NCBI RefSeq assembly: GCF_011040385.1
Contig: NZ_JAAIKB010000013.1
Coordinates: 62,001-126,000 of the forward strand
Source: Falsiroseomonas algicola
GTDB taxonomy: Bacteria > Pseudomonadota > Alphaproteobacteria > Acetobacterales > Acetobacteraceae
DNA length: 64,000 nucleotides
Direction: 5' to 3'
In this document: positions 17,193 to 25,410 of the stretch, in pieces
Layout of the letters: each line of letters begins with the position of its first letter
Position numbering within the stretch: the stretch's first letter is position 1
Position numbers and translations under genes: made by a program
The notes under the pieces: model-generated
Told to the model about the DNA's origin: nothing
Database searches by the model: none
What the model saw: only the letters and a program-made list of their open reading frames with translations

Positions 17193-18778
17193 CTCGCCCG
17201 GCCGAGCCGCGGGCGCATGGAGGCAGTCGCCGCCGCCCCCTCCGCCGCCGCCCGCGCGCCGGCCGACAGCGCCGCGGCGCCACCGCCCGGCAGTGCCGCG
17301 CGGAAGGCGGTGGCGGCCGGGCGCAGCGCATCCAGCATGGTCCGGTCGCCCGGCTGGGCGCCGCCGAGTTCGGTGATGGCGTCCGCCGCCGCCTCCAGCG
17401 CCGACGCCCAGTCCGCGGGCGCGGGGCGGGCCGGCAGGGCGCGGGCGGCGCGCAGCAGCGCGGTGGCGTAGAAGGGGCCGGAGGATCCCGCGATGGCCCG
17501 GCGCAGCGTGCCGGCCATGGCGGAAAGCGCCGTCGGCGCATCCGCGAAGGCGCCCTCCGGCAGCGCCCGCAGCGCCGCCGCGCCGCGCGCCAGCGACAGG
17601 CCGAGATCGCCATCCCCCGTCGCCGCATCCAGCGCCGTCAGCCGCGCCTCCGCGCCTTCCAGCGCGCTTGCCACCGCCAGCACGGCAGCGCGGATCGCGG
17701 GATCGGCCGCGCCGGTCCAGGGATGCGGCGGCGCCTCGGCTGCCGCGACCGTCGCGCGCGCCTCGGGGATCGAGCCGCCGCCCGGCCAGGCGGGCGCGCT
17801 GGCGGGCGCGTCGAGTCGCGCGAGCCGTGCCTCGTCCACCGCCATGAGGGAGAAGGAGCAGCCGGGCATTTCCAGCGCGGAGAGCAGCGTGCCGCACCAG
17901 GCCCGCGCCACCGGCACGCCCCGCGCGCGCAGCCCGGACAGCGCCTCCCGCGTCATGAGCGCCAGTTCCATGGGCGGCGTGCCGCCGAGGCCGTTGACCA
18001 GCAGCGCCACGGGCGTGCCGCCGGGCAGCGCCATCTCCGCCGTGATGCGGTCCAGCAGCGTCGCCGCGATGTCGCGCGCGGGGGCGAGGGGCACGCGCGC
18101 CACGCCGGCTTCCCCGTGGATGCCGAGGCCGAGTTCCATCTCCCCCTCCGGCAGGTTGAAGCCCGGCTTGCCGGCCGCCGGCACGGTGCAGGCGCCGAGC
18201 GCGACGCCCATGCTGCCGAGCGCCGCCGCCGCCGCCCGCACCTCCGCCGCCACGGCATCGAGCGAAAGCCCCGCGGCCGCGGCGGCGCCGGCGACCTTGT
18301 GGACCAGCACCGTGCCGGCGATGCCGCGGCGCCGCGCGGGCTCCACCGTGCCGGCCAGCGCCACGTCATCGGCCACCACGGCGACCTCGCAGGGGATGCC
18401 CTCCGCCCGCGCCAGCTCCGCCGCCAGGCCGAAATTCAGCCGGTCCCCCGTGTAGTTCTTGACGATGAGCAGCGCGCCCGGCGGCCCGGCGACGGCGCGG
18501 ACGGCCGCCAGCACGGCGTCCACGGGCGGGCTGGTGAAGACGTCGCCCGCCACCGCCGCATGCAGCAGGCCGGGGCCGACATAGCCGGCATGGGCGGGTT
18601 CATGGCCGGCGCCGCCGCCGGAGATGACCGCGACCTCCCGCCGCTCCGCGAAGGCGGGCAGGCCGGCACGGAGGATGACGCCCTCCTCCGCCAGCAGCGC
18701 CAGGCCGGGCGAGCAATCCGCCAGGCCTTCCAGCATCTCCCGCACCGTCGCGCGGGGGTCGTTCAGGAATTTCCGCAT
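17096..18778 (-). CDS. Dihydroxyacetone kinase, fused DhaK-DhaL type
   Basis: ATP-dependent kinase making dihydroxyacetone phosphate (or acting on a related triose/tetrose). The 560 residues contain an N-terminal DhaK domain (about 1-330: AVISGGGAGHEPAHAGYVG, LIVKNYTGDRLNFGLA) and a C-terminal DhaL nucleotide-binding domain (about 370-560: ALDAATGDGDLGLSLARGA, AGSSGPFYATALLRAA, GRASYLGERALGHTDAGA). The substrate-binding histidine is His221 in GIHGEAG, close to E. coli DhaK His218. Fusion of both domains marks the ATP-using rather than the PTS-using type. Only 43 bp separate it from ccmI on the same strand, so read-through from the ccm operon is possible. Confidence 0.93.
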   Translation of the reverse strand: MRKFLNDPRATVREMLEGLADCSPGLALLAEEGVILRAGLPAFAERREVAVISGGGAGHEPAHAGYVGPGLLHAAVAGDVFTSPPVDAVLAAVRAVAGPPGALLIVKNYTGDRLNFGLAAELARAEGIPCEVAVVADDVALAGTVEPARRRGIAGTVLVHKVAGAAAAAGLSLDAVAAEVRAAAAALGSMGVALGACTVPAAGKPGFNLPEGEMELGLGIHGEAGVARVPLAPARDIAATLLDRITAEMALPGGTPVALLVNGLGGTPPMELALMTREALSGLRARGVPVARAWCGTLLSALEMPGCSFSLMAVDEARLARLDAPASAPAWPGGGSIPEARATVAAAEAPPHPWTGAADPAIRAAVLAVASALEGAEARLTALDAATGDGDLGLSLARGAAALRALPEGAFADAPTALSAMAGTLRRAIAGSSGPFYATALLRAARALPARPAPADWASALEAAADAITELGGAQPGDRTMLDALRPAATAFRAALPGGGAAALSAGARAAAEGAAATASMRPRLGRASYLGERALGHTDAGAAAIAAWMAALEEAVSSR

Positions 18779-18821
18779 GGCGCCCTCTCCCTTTGGCCGG
18801 GAGTGTAGCGCCGGGCCGCGG

Positions 18822-19622
18822 TCAGGGTAGGGCCTGCAACTGCCGTTCGACGACGGGCCGCCAGGGCGCCTCCGCCGGCGCATCGGCCAGCAGCGCCTGC
18901 CAGGTGCGGCGGGCATTGTCGGTCCGGCCCGCCCGCGCCTCCGCCAGCCCGGCCAGGAAGCGCAGCCGCGGTTCGCGCGGGGAGGAGCCGAGCGCACGGG
19001 CGATCAGCGCGGCGGCGGCGGCGTGCTCGCCCCGCTCGATCTCGAGCTCCGCGAGGTCGGCGGCCAGCGGGCCTTCGAAGCGCGCCTCCAGCGCCGTGCG
19101 ATAGGCGCGCGCGGCCTCCTCGAGCCGCCCTCGGGATCGCTCGGCATTGCCGAGCAGGATCTGGCCCTGCCGCGCGGCGTCGCTGCCGGGCTCCAGCATC
19201 GCGAGGCGGCCGCGCAGCGTCTCCAGCATCGCCTCCTCCTCCTGCGCCAGGCGCTGGCGCTCGACGAAGGGGGCGGCGGGCATGTCGGGCGTGCCGCGCA
19301 CGAGGTAGAGGCCGAGCGCCGCGGCCGGCACCAGGAAGACCATGGCGGCCAGCACGGCGGCGGTGCGGCCCGGGCGGAGTTCGGGCGCATCCTCCTTCGG
19401 CGCGGCCAGGATGCGGCGCTGCACTTCCAGCGTCGCCGCCTGGTGCTGCGCGGCGTCGAGCCGCCCGGCCTCACGCTCCCGGTCCAGCTCCGCCAGCTGC
19501 GCGCGATAGAGGGCGAGGTCGGCCTCCGCCCGCCCGCGCGCGCGGGTCGGCCGGATGAGGGTGATGATCAGCGGGAGCAGCGCCAACAGCGCGAGCGCAC
19601 CCAACAGCAGCCAGAGGGTCAC
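18822..19622 (-). CDS. ccmI: Cytochrome c biogenesis protein CcmI (CycH-like)
   Basis: Membrane-anchored apocytochrome chaperone of the Ccm haem-ligation complex. The 266-residue protein has two helices (LLLGALALLALLPLIITLI and AAVLAAMVFLVPAAALGLYL) around a cytoplasmic Arg/Glu/Ala coiled segment, then a periplasmic TPR-like domain (NAERSRGRLEEAARAYRTAL, LAGLAEARAGRTDNARRTWQ). It starts with GTG overlapping the ccmH stop by 4 bp and is the last gene of the ccm operon. Confidence 0.9.
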   Translation of the reverse strand: MTLWLLLGALALLALLPLIITLIRPTRARGRAEADLALYRAQLAELDREREAGRLDAAQHQAATLEVQRRILAAPKEDAPELRPGRTAAVLAAMVFLVPAAALGLYLVRGTPDMPAAPFVERQRLAQEEEAMLETLRGRLAMLEPGSDAARQGQILLGNAERSRGRLEEAARAYRTALEARFEGPLAADLAELEIERGEHAAAAALIARALGSSPREPRLRFLAGLAEARAGRTDNARRTWQALLADAPAEAPWRPVVERQLQALP

Positions 19623-20119
19623 GCGCGGTTTCCGTCCCTTGTCTCGGCGTCGAGCGCGGCGAGGCGGCGCTTTTCCTCCTCCGTCAGCGGCGCGGGGGGC
19701 GCGGGCTGCGCGGCTCTGCGGCGGGAGAGGAGGATGAGGCCCGCGCCGAACATCAGCGCCACCACCGGCGTCAGCCAGAGTGCGGCGGTGGACCAGGTGA
19801 AGGGCGGGCGCAGCAGCACGAAGTCGCCGTAGCGCGCATGCAGGAAGTCCCGCACCTGCGCATCGCTGTCGCCGGCCACGATGCGTTCGCGCACGATCAG
19901 CCGCAGGTCGCGCGCCAGCGCCACCTCGCTGTCCTCGATCGACTGGTTCTGGCAGACCATGCAGCGGATTTCGCGGCCGAGGGCGCGGGCGCGCTCCTCC
20001 TGCGCGGGGTCGCGGAGCATGTCGGCGGGGTTGGTCGTGGCGTAGGCCACGCGAGGGGCAATGATCGCCTCCGCCGCGAAGGGCAGCAGCAGCGCGAAGG
20101 CGAGGAGGAACTTCCTCAT
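19619..20119 (-). CDS. ccmH: Cytochrome c maturation protein CcmH
   Basis: Thiol-redox component that reduces the apocytochrome CxxCH motif before haem attachment. The 166 residues comprise a signal peptide (MRKFLLAFALLLPFAAEA), the catalytic motif GREIRCMVCQNQSIEDSE, and a C-terminal membrane helix (ALWLTPVVALMFGAGLILL). It overlaps both neighbours by 4 bp. The short form, without a TPR domain, fits the separate ccmI gene downstream. Confidence 0.95.
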   Translation of the reverse strand: MRKFLLAFALLLPFAAEAIIAPRVAYATTNPADMLRDPAQEERARALGREIRCMVCQNQSIEDSEVALARDLRLIVRERIVAGDSDAQVRDFLHARYGDFVLLRPPFTWSTAALWLTPVVALMFGAGLILLSRRRAAQPAPPAPLTEEEKRRLAALDAETRDGNRA

Positions 20120-20679
20120 GCGTAGCGCTGCAGGAGCGGCCGGAGGTCCTGCGCCAGGACCTCATCGGTGATGGGGCCGGCATAGCGCCAGCGGATGATG
20201 CCCTGGCGATCCAGCAGGTAGGTCTCCGGCACGCCGTAGAGGCCCCAGTCGATCGCCACACGCCCCGGCTCGTCCTTCGCCAGCCGCCGGAACGGGTTGC
20301 CGTGGCGGCGGATGAACTGGAGGCTGTCCGCCGGCTTGTCCTTGTAGGCGATGCCGAAGACCGGCACGCCGTCGCGCGACAGGCGCATGAGCTGCGGATG
20401 CTCGATGATGCAGGGCACGCACCAGCTGGCCCAGAAATTCACCAGCAGGGGTCCGGCGCCGCTGCGGAGGTCGGCGGCGCCGAAGCCCTCCACGCCGCTT
20501 TCCTCCAGCGCCGGCAGGGTGAAGTCGGGCGCATGCTGGCCGATCAGGGCGGAGGGCACGCCGCGCGGGTTGTAGACGCCGCGACGCTGCCGATCGAGCG
20601 CGGCATAGAAGGCCACGCCCCCGGCCGCGGCGGCGGCGAAGGGAGCCATCAGCAGGAGGCGACGGGTACTCGGCGTCAT
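20116..20679 (-). CDS. ccmG: Thiol:disulfide interchange protein CcmG/DsbE
   Basis: Periplasmic membrane-anchored thioredoxin that supplies reductant to CcmH and apocytochrome c. The 187-residue protein has an N-terminal anchor (LLLMAPFAAAAAGGVAFYAA), GQHAPDFTLPAL, the active site NFWASWCVPC, and the CcmG-specific GVPVFGIAYKDKP and YGVPETYLLDRQG with its cis-proline. ATG at 20679 overlaps the ccmF stop by 4 bp. Confidence 0.95.
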   Translation of the reverse strand: MTPSTRRLLLMAPFAAAAAGGVAFYAALDRQRRGVYNPRGVPSALIGQHAPDFTLPALEESGVEGFGAADLRSGAGPLLVNFWASWCVPCIIEHPQLMRLSRDGVPVFGIAYKDKPADSLQFIRRHGNPFRRLAKDEPGRVAIDWGLYGVPETYLLDRQGIIRWRYAGPITDEVLAQDLRPLLQRYA

Positions 20680-22649
20680 TCGGCCGGCACCATGCGCGCG
20701 GCTGCGCGGTTGGGGGCGGAGACGCGGATGCGCCGGTCGGCCAGGGACAGCGCGCCGCCCAGCGCCATGATCGCGGCGCCGATCCAGATCCAGGGCGCGA
20801 GGAAGTTGTAGTGCAAGCGGATCACCGCCTTGCCCGTGCCCGCCTCCTCCTCCCCGATCACGGCGTAGAGGTCGGCGATCAGGTTGGTGTGGATCGCGAC
20901 CTCCGTCGTGTTCTGCCGCGCGATGGGGAAGAAGCGGCGGGAGGGTTCCATGACGCGCACCTCGGCGCCGTCCCGCAGCAGCGTGATGGTGGCGCGCCGC
21001 GCGGTCCAGTTCGGGCCCTGCACGTCGCGCACGCCCTCCAGCCGCCATTCATAGCCCGCGAGCGTGGTGGATTCGCCCGGCGCCAGCGCGACCATGCGTT
21101 CCTGCGCCAGGCCCATGCCCGCGATGCCGGCCGCGGTGATGCCGATGCCGGCATGGGCGATGGCCGCCCCCCAGGCCGCGCGCGGCAGGCCCCTGGCGCG
21201 GTTCCAGGCATTTCTCCAATTGGTGCGGAACGCGGCCGTCCGATCCGCGATGTCGGCCACCGCCGCACCGATCACCCAGGCCGCGAAGGCGAAGCCCACC
21301 GCGGGCATCACATGCTGGCCGCTCAGCAGCAGCGCCGCGAAGAAGGCGGCGAAGGCGATGACCGCGCACCACCAGAGCCGCATCACGACATTGGCGAGCT
21401 GCGCGCGCTTCCAGGGCATCAGCGGCCCCGCCGCCATGGCGATCAGCAGCGGCACCACCAGCGGGAAGCTGGCGGAGTTGAAGAAGGGCGGCCCCACCGA
21501 GACCTTCATGCCGAACAGCGCATCCGCGAACATCGGCCAGAGCGTGCCCACGAACACCACCGCGGTGATGGAGCAGACCAGCAGGTTGTTCAGCACGATC
21601 GCGCCCTCGCGCGACACCGGGGCGAAGATCCCGGTCGGGATCATGGCCGAGGCCCGGAAGGCGAAGAGCAGCAGCGCGCCCACGACATAGACCATCAGCA
21701 GCGCCAGGATGAACAGCCCGCGCTCCGGGTCATTGGCGAAGGAATGCACGCTGTTCAGCACGCCGGACCGCACCAGGAAGGTGCCGAGCAGCGACATGGC
21801 GAAGGCGATGATGGCGAGCAGGATGGTCCAGGTCTTCAGCGCGTCCCGCTTCTCCACCACGATGGCGGAATGCAGCAGCGCCGTGCCGATCAGCCAGGGA
21901 AGCAGCGAGGCGTTCTCGACCGGGTCCCAGAACCAGTAGCCACCCCAGCCCAGCTCGTAATAGGCCCACCAGGACCCCAGCGCGATGCCGAGCGTCAGGA
22001 AGGACCAGGCGGCCAGCGACCAGGGCCGCACCCAGCGCCCCCAGGCGGCATCGACGCGGCCCTCGATCAGCGCGGCGATGGCGAAGGCGAAGGTGACGGC
22101 ATAGCCGACATAGCCGAGGTAGAGCAGCGGCGGATGCATGGCCAACCCGATATCCTGCAGGATCGGGTTCAGCCCCTGGCCATCCGGCGGCGGCGGCCAC
22201 ATGCGGTCGAAGGGGTTGGACGTCTTGATGGTGAAGAGCAGGAAGCCGACCGAGATCAGCCCGAGCACGCCGAGCACGCGGGCGCGCAGCGCCGTCGGCA
22301 ATTCGCGCCCGAAGCCGGAGACGGCGGCGCCGCAGAGCCCGAGGATGTTCACCCAGAGCAGCAGCGACCCCTCGTGATTCCCCCAGGTGCCGGTGATCTT
22401 GTAGAGCATCGGCTTCAGGGAATGGCTGTTCTGCACGACGTTCAGCACCGTCGTGTCGTTGATGGCGTAGGAATACATCAGGCAGAAGAAGGACGCGATC
22501 AGCGCCAGGCACTGGCCGAGCGCCAGCGGCGCGGCCGAGGCCATCATCCGCGCATCGCGCACATGCGCGCCGATCAACGGCAGCAGCGCCTGCGCCAGTG
22601 CCAGCACGAGGGCCAGCGCGAGGGCGAAGTGACCGAGTTCAGCGATCAT
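20676..22649 (-). CDS. ccmF: Haem lyase subunit CcmF
   Basis: Large polytopic membrane protein that takes haem from holo-CcmE and attaches it to apocytochrome c with CcmH/CcmI. The length of 657 residues is standard. The haem-handling WWD domain is WGGYWFWDPVENASLLPWLI (about residues 230-250), with histidines in helices such as GNHEGSLLLWVNI and MHPPLLYLGYVG. It overlaps ccmE and ccmG by 4 bp each. Confidence 0.97.
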   Translation of the reverse strand: MIAELGHFALALALVLALAQALLPLIGAHVRDARMMASAAPLALGQCLALIASFFCLMYSYAINDTTVLNVVQNSHSLKPMLYKITGTWGNHEGSLLLWVNILGLCGAAVSGFGRELPTALRARVLGVLGLISVGFLLFTIKTSNPFDRMWPPPPDGQGLNPILQDIGLAMHPPLLYLGYVGYAVTFAFAIAALIEGRVDAAWGRWVRPWSLAAWSFLTLGIALGSWWAYYELGWGGYWFWDPVENASLLPWLIGTALLHSAIVVEKRDALKTWTILLAIIAFAMSLLGTFLVRSGVLNSVHSFANDPERGLFILALLMVYVVGALLLFAFRASAMIPTGIFAPVSREGAIVLNNLLVCSITAVVFVGTLWPMFADALFGMKVSVGPPFFNSASFPLVVPLLIAMAAGPLMPWKRAQLANVVMRLWWCAVIAFAAFFAALLLSGQHVMPAVGFAFAAWVIGAAVADIADRTAAFRTNWRNAWNRARGLPRAAWGAAIAHAGIGITAAGIAGMGLAQERMVALAPGESTTLAGYEWRLEGVRDVQGPNWTARRATITLLRDGAEVRVMEPSRRFFPIARQNTTEVAIHTNLIADLYAVIGEEEAGTGKAVIRLHYNFLAPWIWIGAAIMALGGALSLADRRIRVSAPNRAAARMVPAE

Positions 22650-23176
22650 GATCCGGTCCTCCCCGCCGCGGCGGGCCGCGCGGGGTCCATCGTGTTCCAG
22701 GTTGCCGGCGGCGGCGCCGCGCCTTCCGCCGGGTTCCAGTGGCCGGACCGCTTCAGCGCATCCGCCACTTCCGGCGGCATGTAGGTCTCGTCATGCCGGG
22801 CCAGCACCTCGCTGGCGCGGAAGGTGCCATCGACGCCGAGGCGCCCCATCGTCACCACGCCCTGGCCTTCGCGGAACAGGTCCGGCAGCACGCCCTGGTA
22901 GGTGACGGCGATGGCATGCGCGCCATCCGTCACGCGGAAACGCACGGTGGGCCGCTGGCCGCTGACCGCGGGCTCCCGCTCCACGCTGCCGGCCTCGACC
23001 AGGCCGCCGAGGCGGAAGGCGCGGTCGGGCCCCGGGCGCTCCGCCATGATGTCGGAGGGCGATCGGAAGAAGACGAGGTTGTCCTGGAAGGCCGTCAGCG
23101 TCAGCGCGGTCGCGCTGCCGAGCCCCAGCGCACAGAGCAGCAGGATCCACATCCGGCGCTTCTTGCGCGTCATCAT
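22646..23176 (-). CDS. ccmE: Haem chaperone CcmE
   Basis: Membrane-anchored periplasmic haem chaperone, 176 residues: N-terminal anchor (ILLLCALGLGSATALTLTAF), an OB-fold beta-barrel (FRVTDGAHAIAVTYQGVLP), and the haem-binding His128 in LARHDETYMPPEV, the H-x3-Y form used by most proteobacteria. The C-terminus is Ala/Pro rich and probably disordered. It overlaps ccmD and ccmF by 4 bp. Confidence 0.96.
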   Translation of the reverse strand: MMTRKKRRMWILLLCALGLGSATALTLTAFQDNLVFFRSPSDIMAERPGPDRAFRLGGLVEAGSVEREPAVSGQRPTVRFRVTDGAHAIAVTYQGVLPDLFREGQGVVTMGRLGVDGTFRASEVLARHDETYMPPEVADALKRSGHWNPAEGAAPPPATWNTMDPARPAAAGRTGS

Positions 23177-23346
23177 GCATCCCTCCCGCGGGCATCCCCG
23201 CGCTCGCGGCTGTCACCGCGCGGATCAAGGCGTTTCAGCGTGGCGGACGCGGCGCGGTGGCGCATCACCGCCGCCACGGCCAGCCCCACGAAGGTGGCGA
23301 GCGTCAGGCCCCAGGAGGCGATGACATGCACCCAATGCGTGCTCAT
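23173..23346 (-). CDS. ccmD: Small haem-export accessory protein CcmD
   Basis: A 57-residue single-helix membrane protein that helps release holo-CcmE from CcmABC. Start MSTHWVHVIASWGLTLATF, helix TLATFVGLAVAAVM, then a basic Arg-rich tail (LKRLDPRGDSRERG). Its ATG shares one base with the ccmC stop (TGATG), and its 3' end overlaps ccmE by 4 bp. Position and topology identify it more than sequence does. Confidence 0.88.
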   Translation of the reverse strand: MSTHWVHVIASWGLTLATFVGLAVAAVMRHRAASATLKRLDPRGDSRERGDARGRDA

Positions 23347-24170
23347 CACGCCGCCTCCGCCCGGCGGGCGCGGGCCGTCTGCAGGGCGCGAACGCGGCGT
23401 TCCATCACCGCGCTCCGGGTGCGGGCCAGCACCACGGCACCGAACAACAGGGAAAAGCCGAGCGCATTCACCAGCAGGGGATACAGCAGGTCCACATGCA
23501 TGCCCGGCGCATCGATGCGCGTGACGGAAGCGGGCTGGTGCAGCGTGTTCCACCAATCGACGGAGAACTTCACGATCGGCACGTTCACCAGGCCGACCAG
23601 CGCCAGGATGGCGCCGGCGCGCGCGCCGCGCTCCATGTCGTCGAAGGCGCGGACCAGCGCGGCATGGCCGAGCCAGAGGAAGAACAGCACCAGCACGCTG
23701 GTCAGCCGCGCATCCCAGACCCACCAGGTGCCCCACATCGGCTTGCCCCAGAGGCTGCCGGTGGCCAGGCAGAGCGCGGTGACGGCGGCGCCGACCGGCG
23801 ACAATTCCCGCGCCGTGAGGTCCGCCAGCGGATGCCGCCAGATCAGCGACATGATCGACAGGATGCCGAGCCCCGTGTAGCCGCCCATGGCCAGCCAGGC
23901 CATCGGCACATGGACGTGCATGATCCTGACCGTCTCCCCCTGCTGCCAATCGGCGGGGGAGAGGAACAGCGCCCAGGCGGCGCCGATGCCGGTCACCAGG
24001 ATGGCGGCGGCCCAGAGCCAGGGCATCAGCGCATCGGTCAGCCGGAGGAACCGGCCCGGGTTGGCGAAGCGATGCAGCGACCGTGCCCCGCCCGCGGTCG
24101 CGGGGGGGTCGTTACGGGGCGCGCCCGACGGGGTTGGCCCCGCGGGCGGCGAAAGGGGTCTGGCGTCCAC
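23346..24170 (-). CDS. ccmC: Haem transporter subunit CcmC
   Basis: Six-helix membrane protein that loads haem onto CcmE. The WWD domain is WGKPMWGTWWVWDARLTSVL; the flanking haem-ligand histidines are in MHVHVPMAWLAMGGY and WWNTLHQPASVTR. It is the first gene of this operon; ccmA and ccmB, normally just upstream, are absent. The GTG start at 24170 gives a poorly conserved 30-residue N-terminus with Pro/Gly-rich sequence. The family normally begins near HRFANPGRFLRL, but no ATG or GTG is available there, so the true start is uncertain. Confidence 0.94.
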   Translation of the reverse strand: MDARPLSPPAGPTPSGAPRNDPPATAGGARSLHRFANPGRFLRLTDALMPWLWAAAILVTGIGAAWALFLSPADWQQGETVRIMHVHVPMAWLAMGGYTGLGILSIMSLIWRHPLADLTARELSPVGAAVTALCLATGSLWGKPMWGTWWVWDARLTSVLVLFFLWLGHAALVRAFDDMERGARAGAILALVGLVNVPIVKFSVDWWNTLHQPASVTRIDAPGMHVDLLYPLLVNALGFSLLFGAVVLARTRSAVMERRVRALQTARARRAEAA

Positions 24171-24171
24171 G

Positions 24172-24186
24172 CCCCTAGACTAGGGG
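24172..24186. promoter_or_regulatory. CTAG-containing dyad between ccmC and yciI-like gene
   Basis: Perfect 7-bp inverted repeat CCCCTAG-A-CTAGGGG lying immediately upstream of ccmC in the 98-bp divergent region. CTAG is usually rare in bacterial genomes, and two copies in a tight dyad suggest a protein-binding site rather than chance. No regulator is identified. Confidence 0.4.
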
Positions 24187-24268
24187 TGCTTCGCGCCGGA
24201 TTGAAGCGGGGCGGCAGGGGCGTTACGTCCCTTTCGCGCCCGCGACGTCCCGAAGGAACCCCGCGCCC

Positions 24269-24559
24269 ATGCTTTTTGCCATCTCCTGCACCGACAAGCC
24301 GGCCTCGCTGGCGCTGCGGATGGAAACGCGTCCCGCCCATCTGGAATACTTGAAGCAGCACGCCGCCAGCTTCGTCCTGGTCGGCCCCGTGCTGGATGCC
24401 GAAGGCAAGCCCTGCGGCAGCCTGCTGGTGGTGGATGTGGCCGACCGCGCGGCCGCCGAGGCCTTCGCCGCCGGCGACCCCTATGCCAAGGCCGGACTGT
24501 TCGAGAGCGTGGTGATCCGCCCCTTCCGCACGGTCTTCAAGGACGGGGCCGCGGTCTGA
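24269..24559 (+). CDS. YciI-family protein
   Basis: Small dimeric ferredoxin-like alpha/beta protein, 96 residues, of a family without an agreed function. It shows the His/Asp-containing pattern of YciI: RPAHLEYLKQHAASFVLVGP and a later DPYAKAGLFESVVIRPF. It starts a three-gene plus-strand run; its stop overlaps the EVE-domain start by one base. Co-occurrence with EVE-domain proteins is seen in other alphaproteobacteria, but no shared pathway is established. Confidence 0.9.
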   Translation: MLFAISCTDKPASLALRMETRPAHLEYLKQHAASFVLVGPVLDAEGKPCGSLLVVDVADRAAAEAFAAGDPYAKAGLFESVVIRPFRTVFKDGAAV

Positions 24560-24993
24560 TGGCGGGCCGGTCCCATTGGCTCGTGAAGTCGGAGCCTGAC
24601 GCCTTCTCCTGGGACCAGCAGGTCGCCAACGGGATCGAGCCCTGGACCGGCGTGCGCAACCACATGGCCAAGGCGAACCTCAAGGCCATGAAGAAGGGGG
24701 ACCGCGCCTTCTTCTACCATTCCAACATCGGGAAGGAGATCGTCGGCGTGGTGGAGGTGGTGCGGGAAGCCTATCCCGACCCCACCGTCGCCCCCGACGA
24801 CCCGAAGGGCGAATGGGTCTGCGTCGACATGAAGGCGCTGATGCCCTTCAAGACGCCGGTGACCCTGGCGGCCATCAAGGCGGACCCGGAGCTGGCGGAT
24901 GTCGCCCTGGTCCGCATGTCCCGCCTCTCCGTCATGCCGATCACGCCGGAGCACTGGACGAAGCTCTGCAAGATGGGCGGGATCAAGGCGTGA
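24559..24993 (+). CDS. EVE (PUA/YTH-like) domain protein
   Basis: Stand-alone EVE domain, 144 residues, a fold known to bind modified bases in DNA or RNA. Seen: start HWLVKSEPDAFSWDQQ, GVRNHMAKANLKAMKKGD, FFYHSNIGKEIVGVVEVV with the aromatic cage region, and C-terminal RMSRLSVMPITPEHW. The middle (PTVAPDDPKGEWVCVDMKAL) is typical of the proteobacterial YciI-linked form. It overlaps the downstream Rieske gene by 4 bp. Possible roles include sensing modified nucleic acid; none is shown by context. Confidence 0.92.
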   Translation: MAGRSHWLVKSEPDAFSWDQQVANGIEPWTGVRNHMAKANLKAMKKGDRAFFYHSNIGKEIVGVVEVVREAYPDPTVAPDDPKGEWVCVDMKALMPFKTPVTLAAIKADPELADVALVRMSRLSVMPITPEHWTKLCKMGGIKA

Positions 24994-25352
24994 GCGAGGT
25001 TTCGGCGTCCGAACGGGTGCTCTGCCGGGTGGAGGACATCCCGGATGGCGAAAGCCGCGGCTTCGCGCCGGCGCCGGGGGCCTTCACCGGGCTCTTCGCC
25101 ATCCGGCGGGGCGCCTCCGTGCTGGTCTATGTGAATTCCTGCCCGCATGTCGGCCTGCCGCTGGACCCCGCGCCCCACCGGTTCCTGGACGCCAAGCGCG
25201 CCCACATCGTCTGCTCCGCCCATGGCGCCCGCTTCCGGATCGAGGATGGCGAATGCTTCTCCGGCCCCTGCTACGGGGAGAGCCTGGAAGCCGTGCCGGT
25301 GCGGATCGACGGGGAAGGCCGGGTGATCGTGCCGGCGGAGGCGGGGCTGTAG
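24990..25352 (+). CDS. Rieske [2Fe-2S] domain protein
   Basis: Soluble 120-residue Rieske ferredoxin-like protein. The cluster ligands are CPHVG and CSAHGARF, matching C-x-H then C-x2-H. It lacks a catalytic oxygenase domain and a signal peptide, so it is a stand-alone electron carrier or an NirD-like accessory. Its GTG overlaps the EVE-domain stop by 4 bp, so the pair is translationally coupled. No partner oxygenase is adjacent. Confidence 0.9.
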   Translation: MSEVSASERVLCRVEDIPDGESRGFAPAPGAFTGLFAIRRGASVLVYVNSCPHVGLPLDPAPHRFLDAKRAHIVCSAHGARFRIEDGECFSGPCYGESLEAVPVRIDGEGRVIVPAEAGL

Positions 25353-25379
25353 ATTCCGGCTCGCCTGATCCCATATGAT

Positions 25380-25395
25380 GGGCTCAGCTGAGCCC
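25380..25395. promoter_or_regulatory. 16-bp perfect palindrome upstream of the antitoxin gene
   Basis: GGGCTCAGCTGAGCCC reads the same on both strands and ends 15 bp before the ATG at 25411. Type II antitoxins commonly repress their own operon through such palindromes, so this is the likely operator. It also argues against the in-frame ATGs at 25375-25378, which would put it inside the coding sequence. Confidence 0.6.
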
Positions 25396-25410
25396 GGAGC
25401 CCGCCCCGCC

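Noticed and set aside
16475-18808. 777-codon plus-strand open frame across the second GT4 and the kinase gene
   Set aside because: It is out of frame with both real genes and its product is low-complexity Arg/Gly/Ala. Both overlapped genes have clear family motifs.
20811-22784. 657-codon plus-strand open frame antisense to ccmF
   Set aside because: Product is His/Gln/Arg/Gly-rich without domains; ccmF on the other strand is unambiguous.
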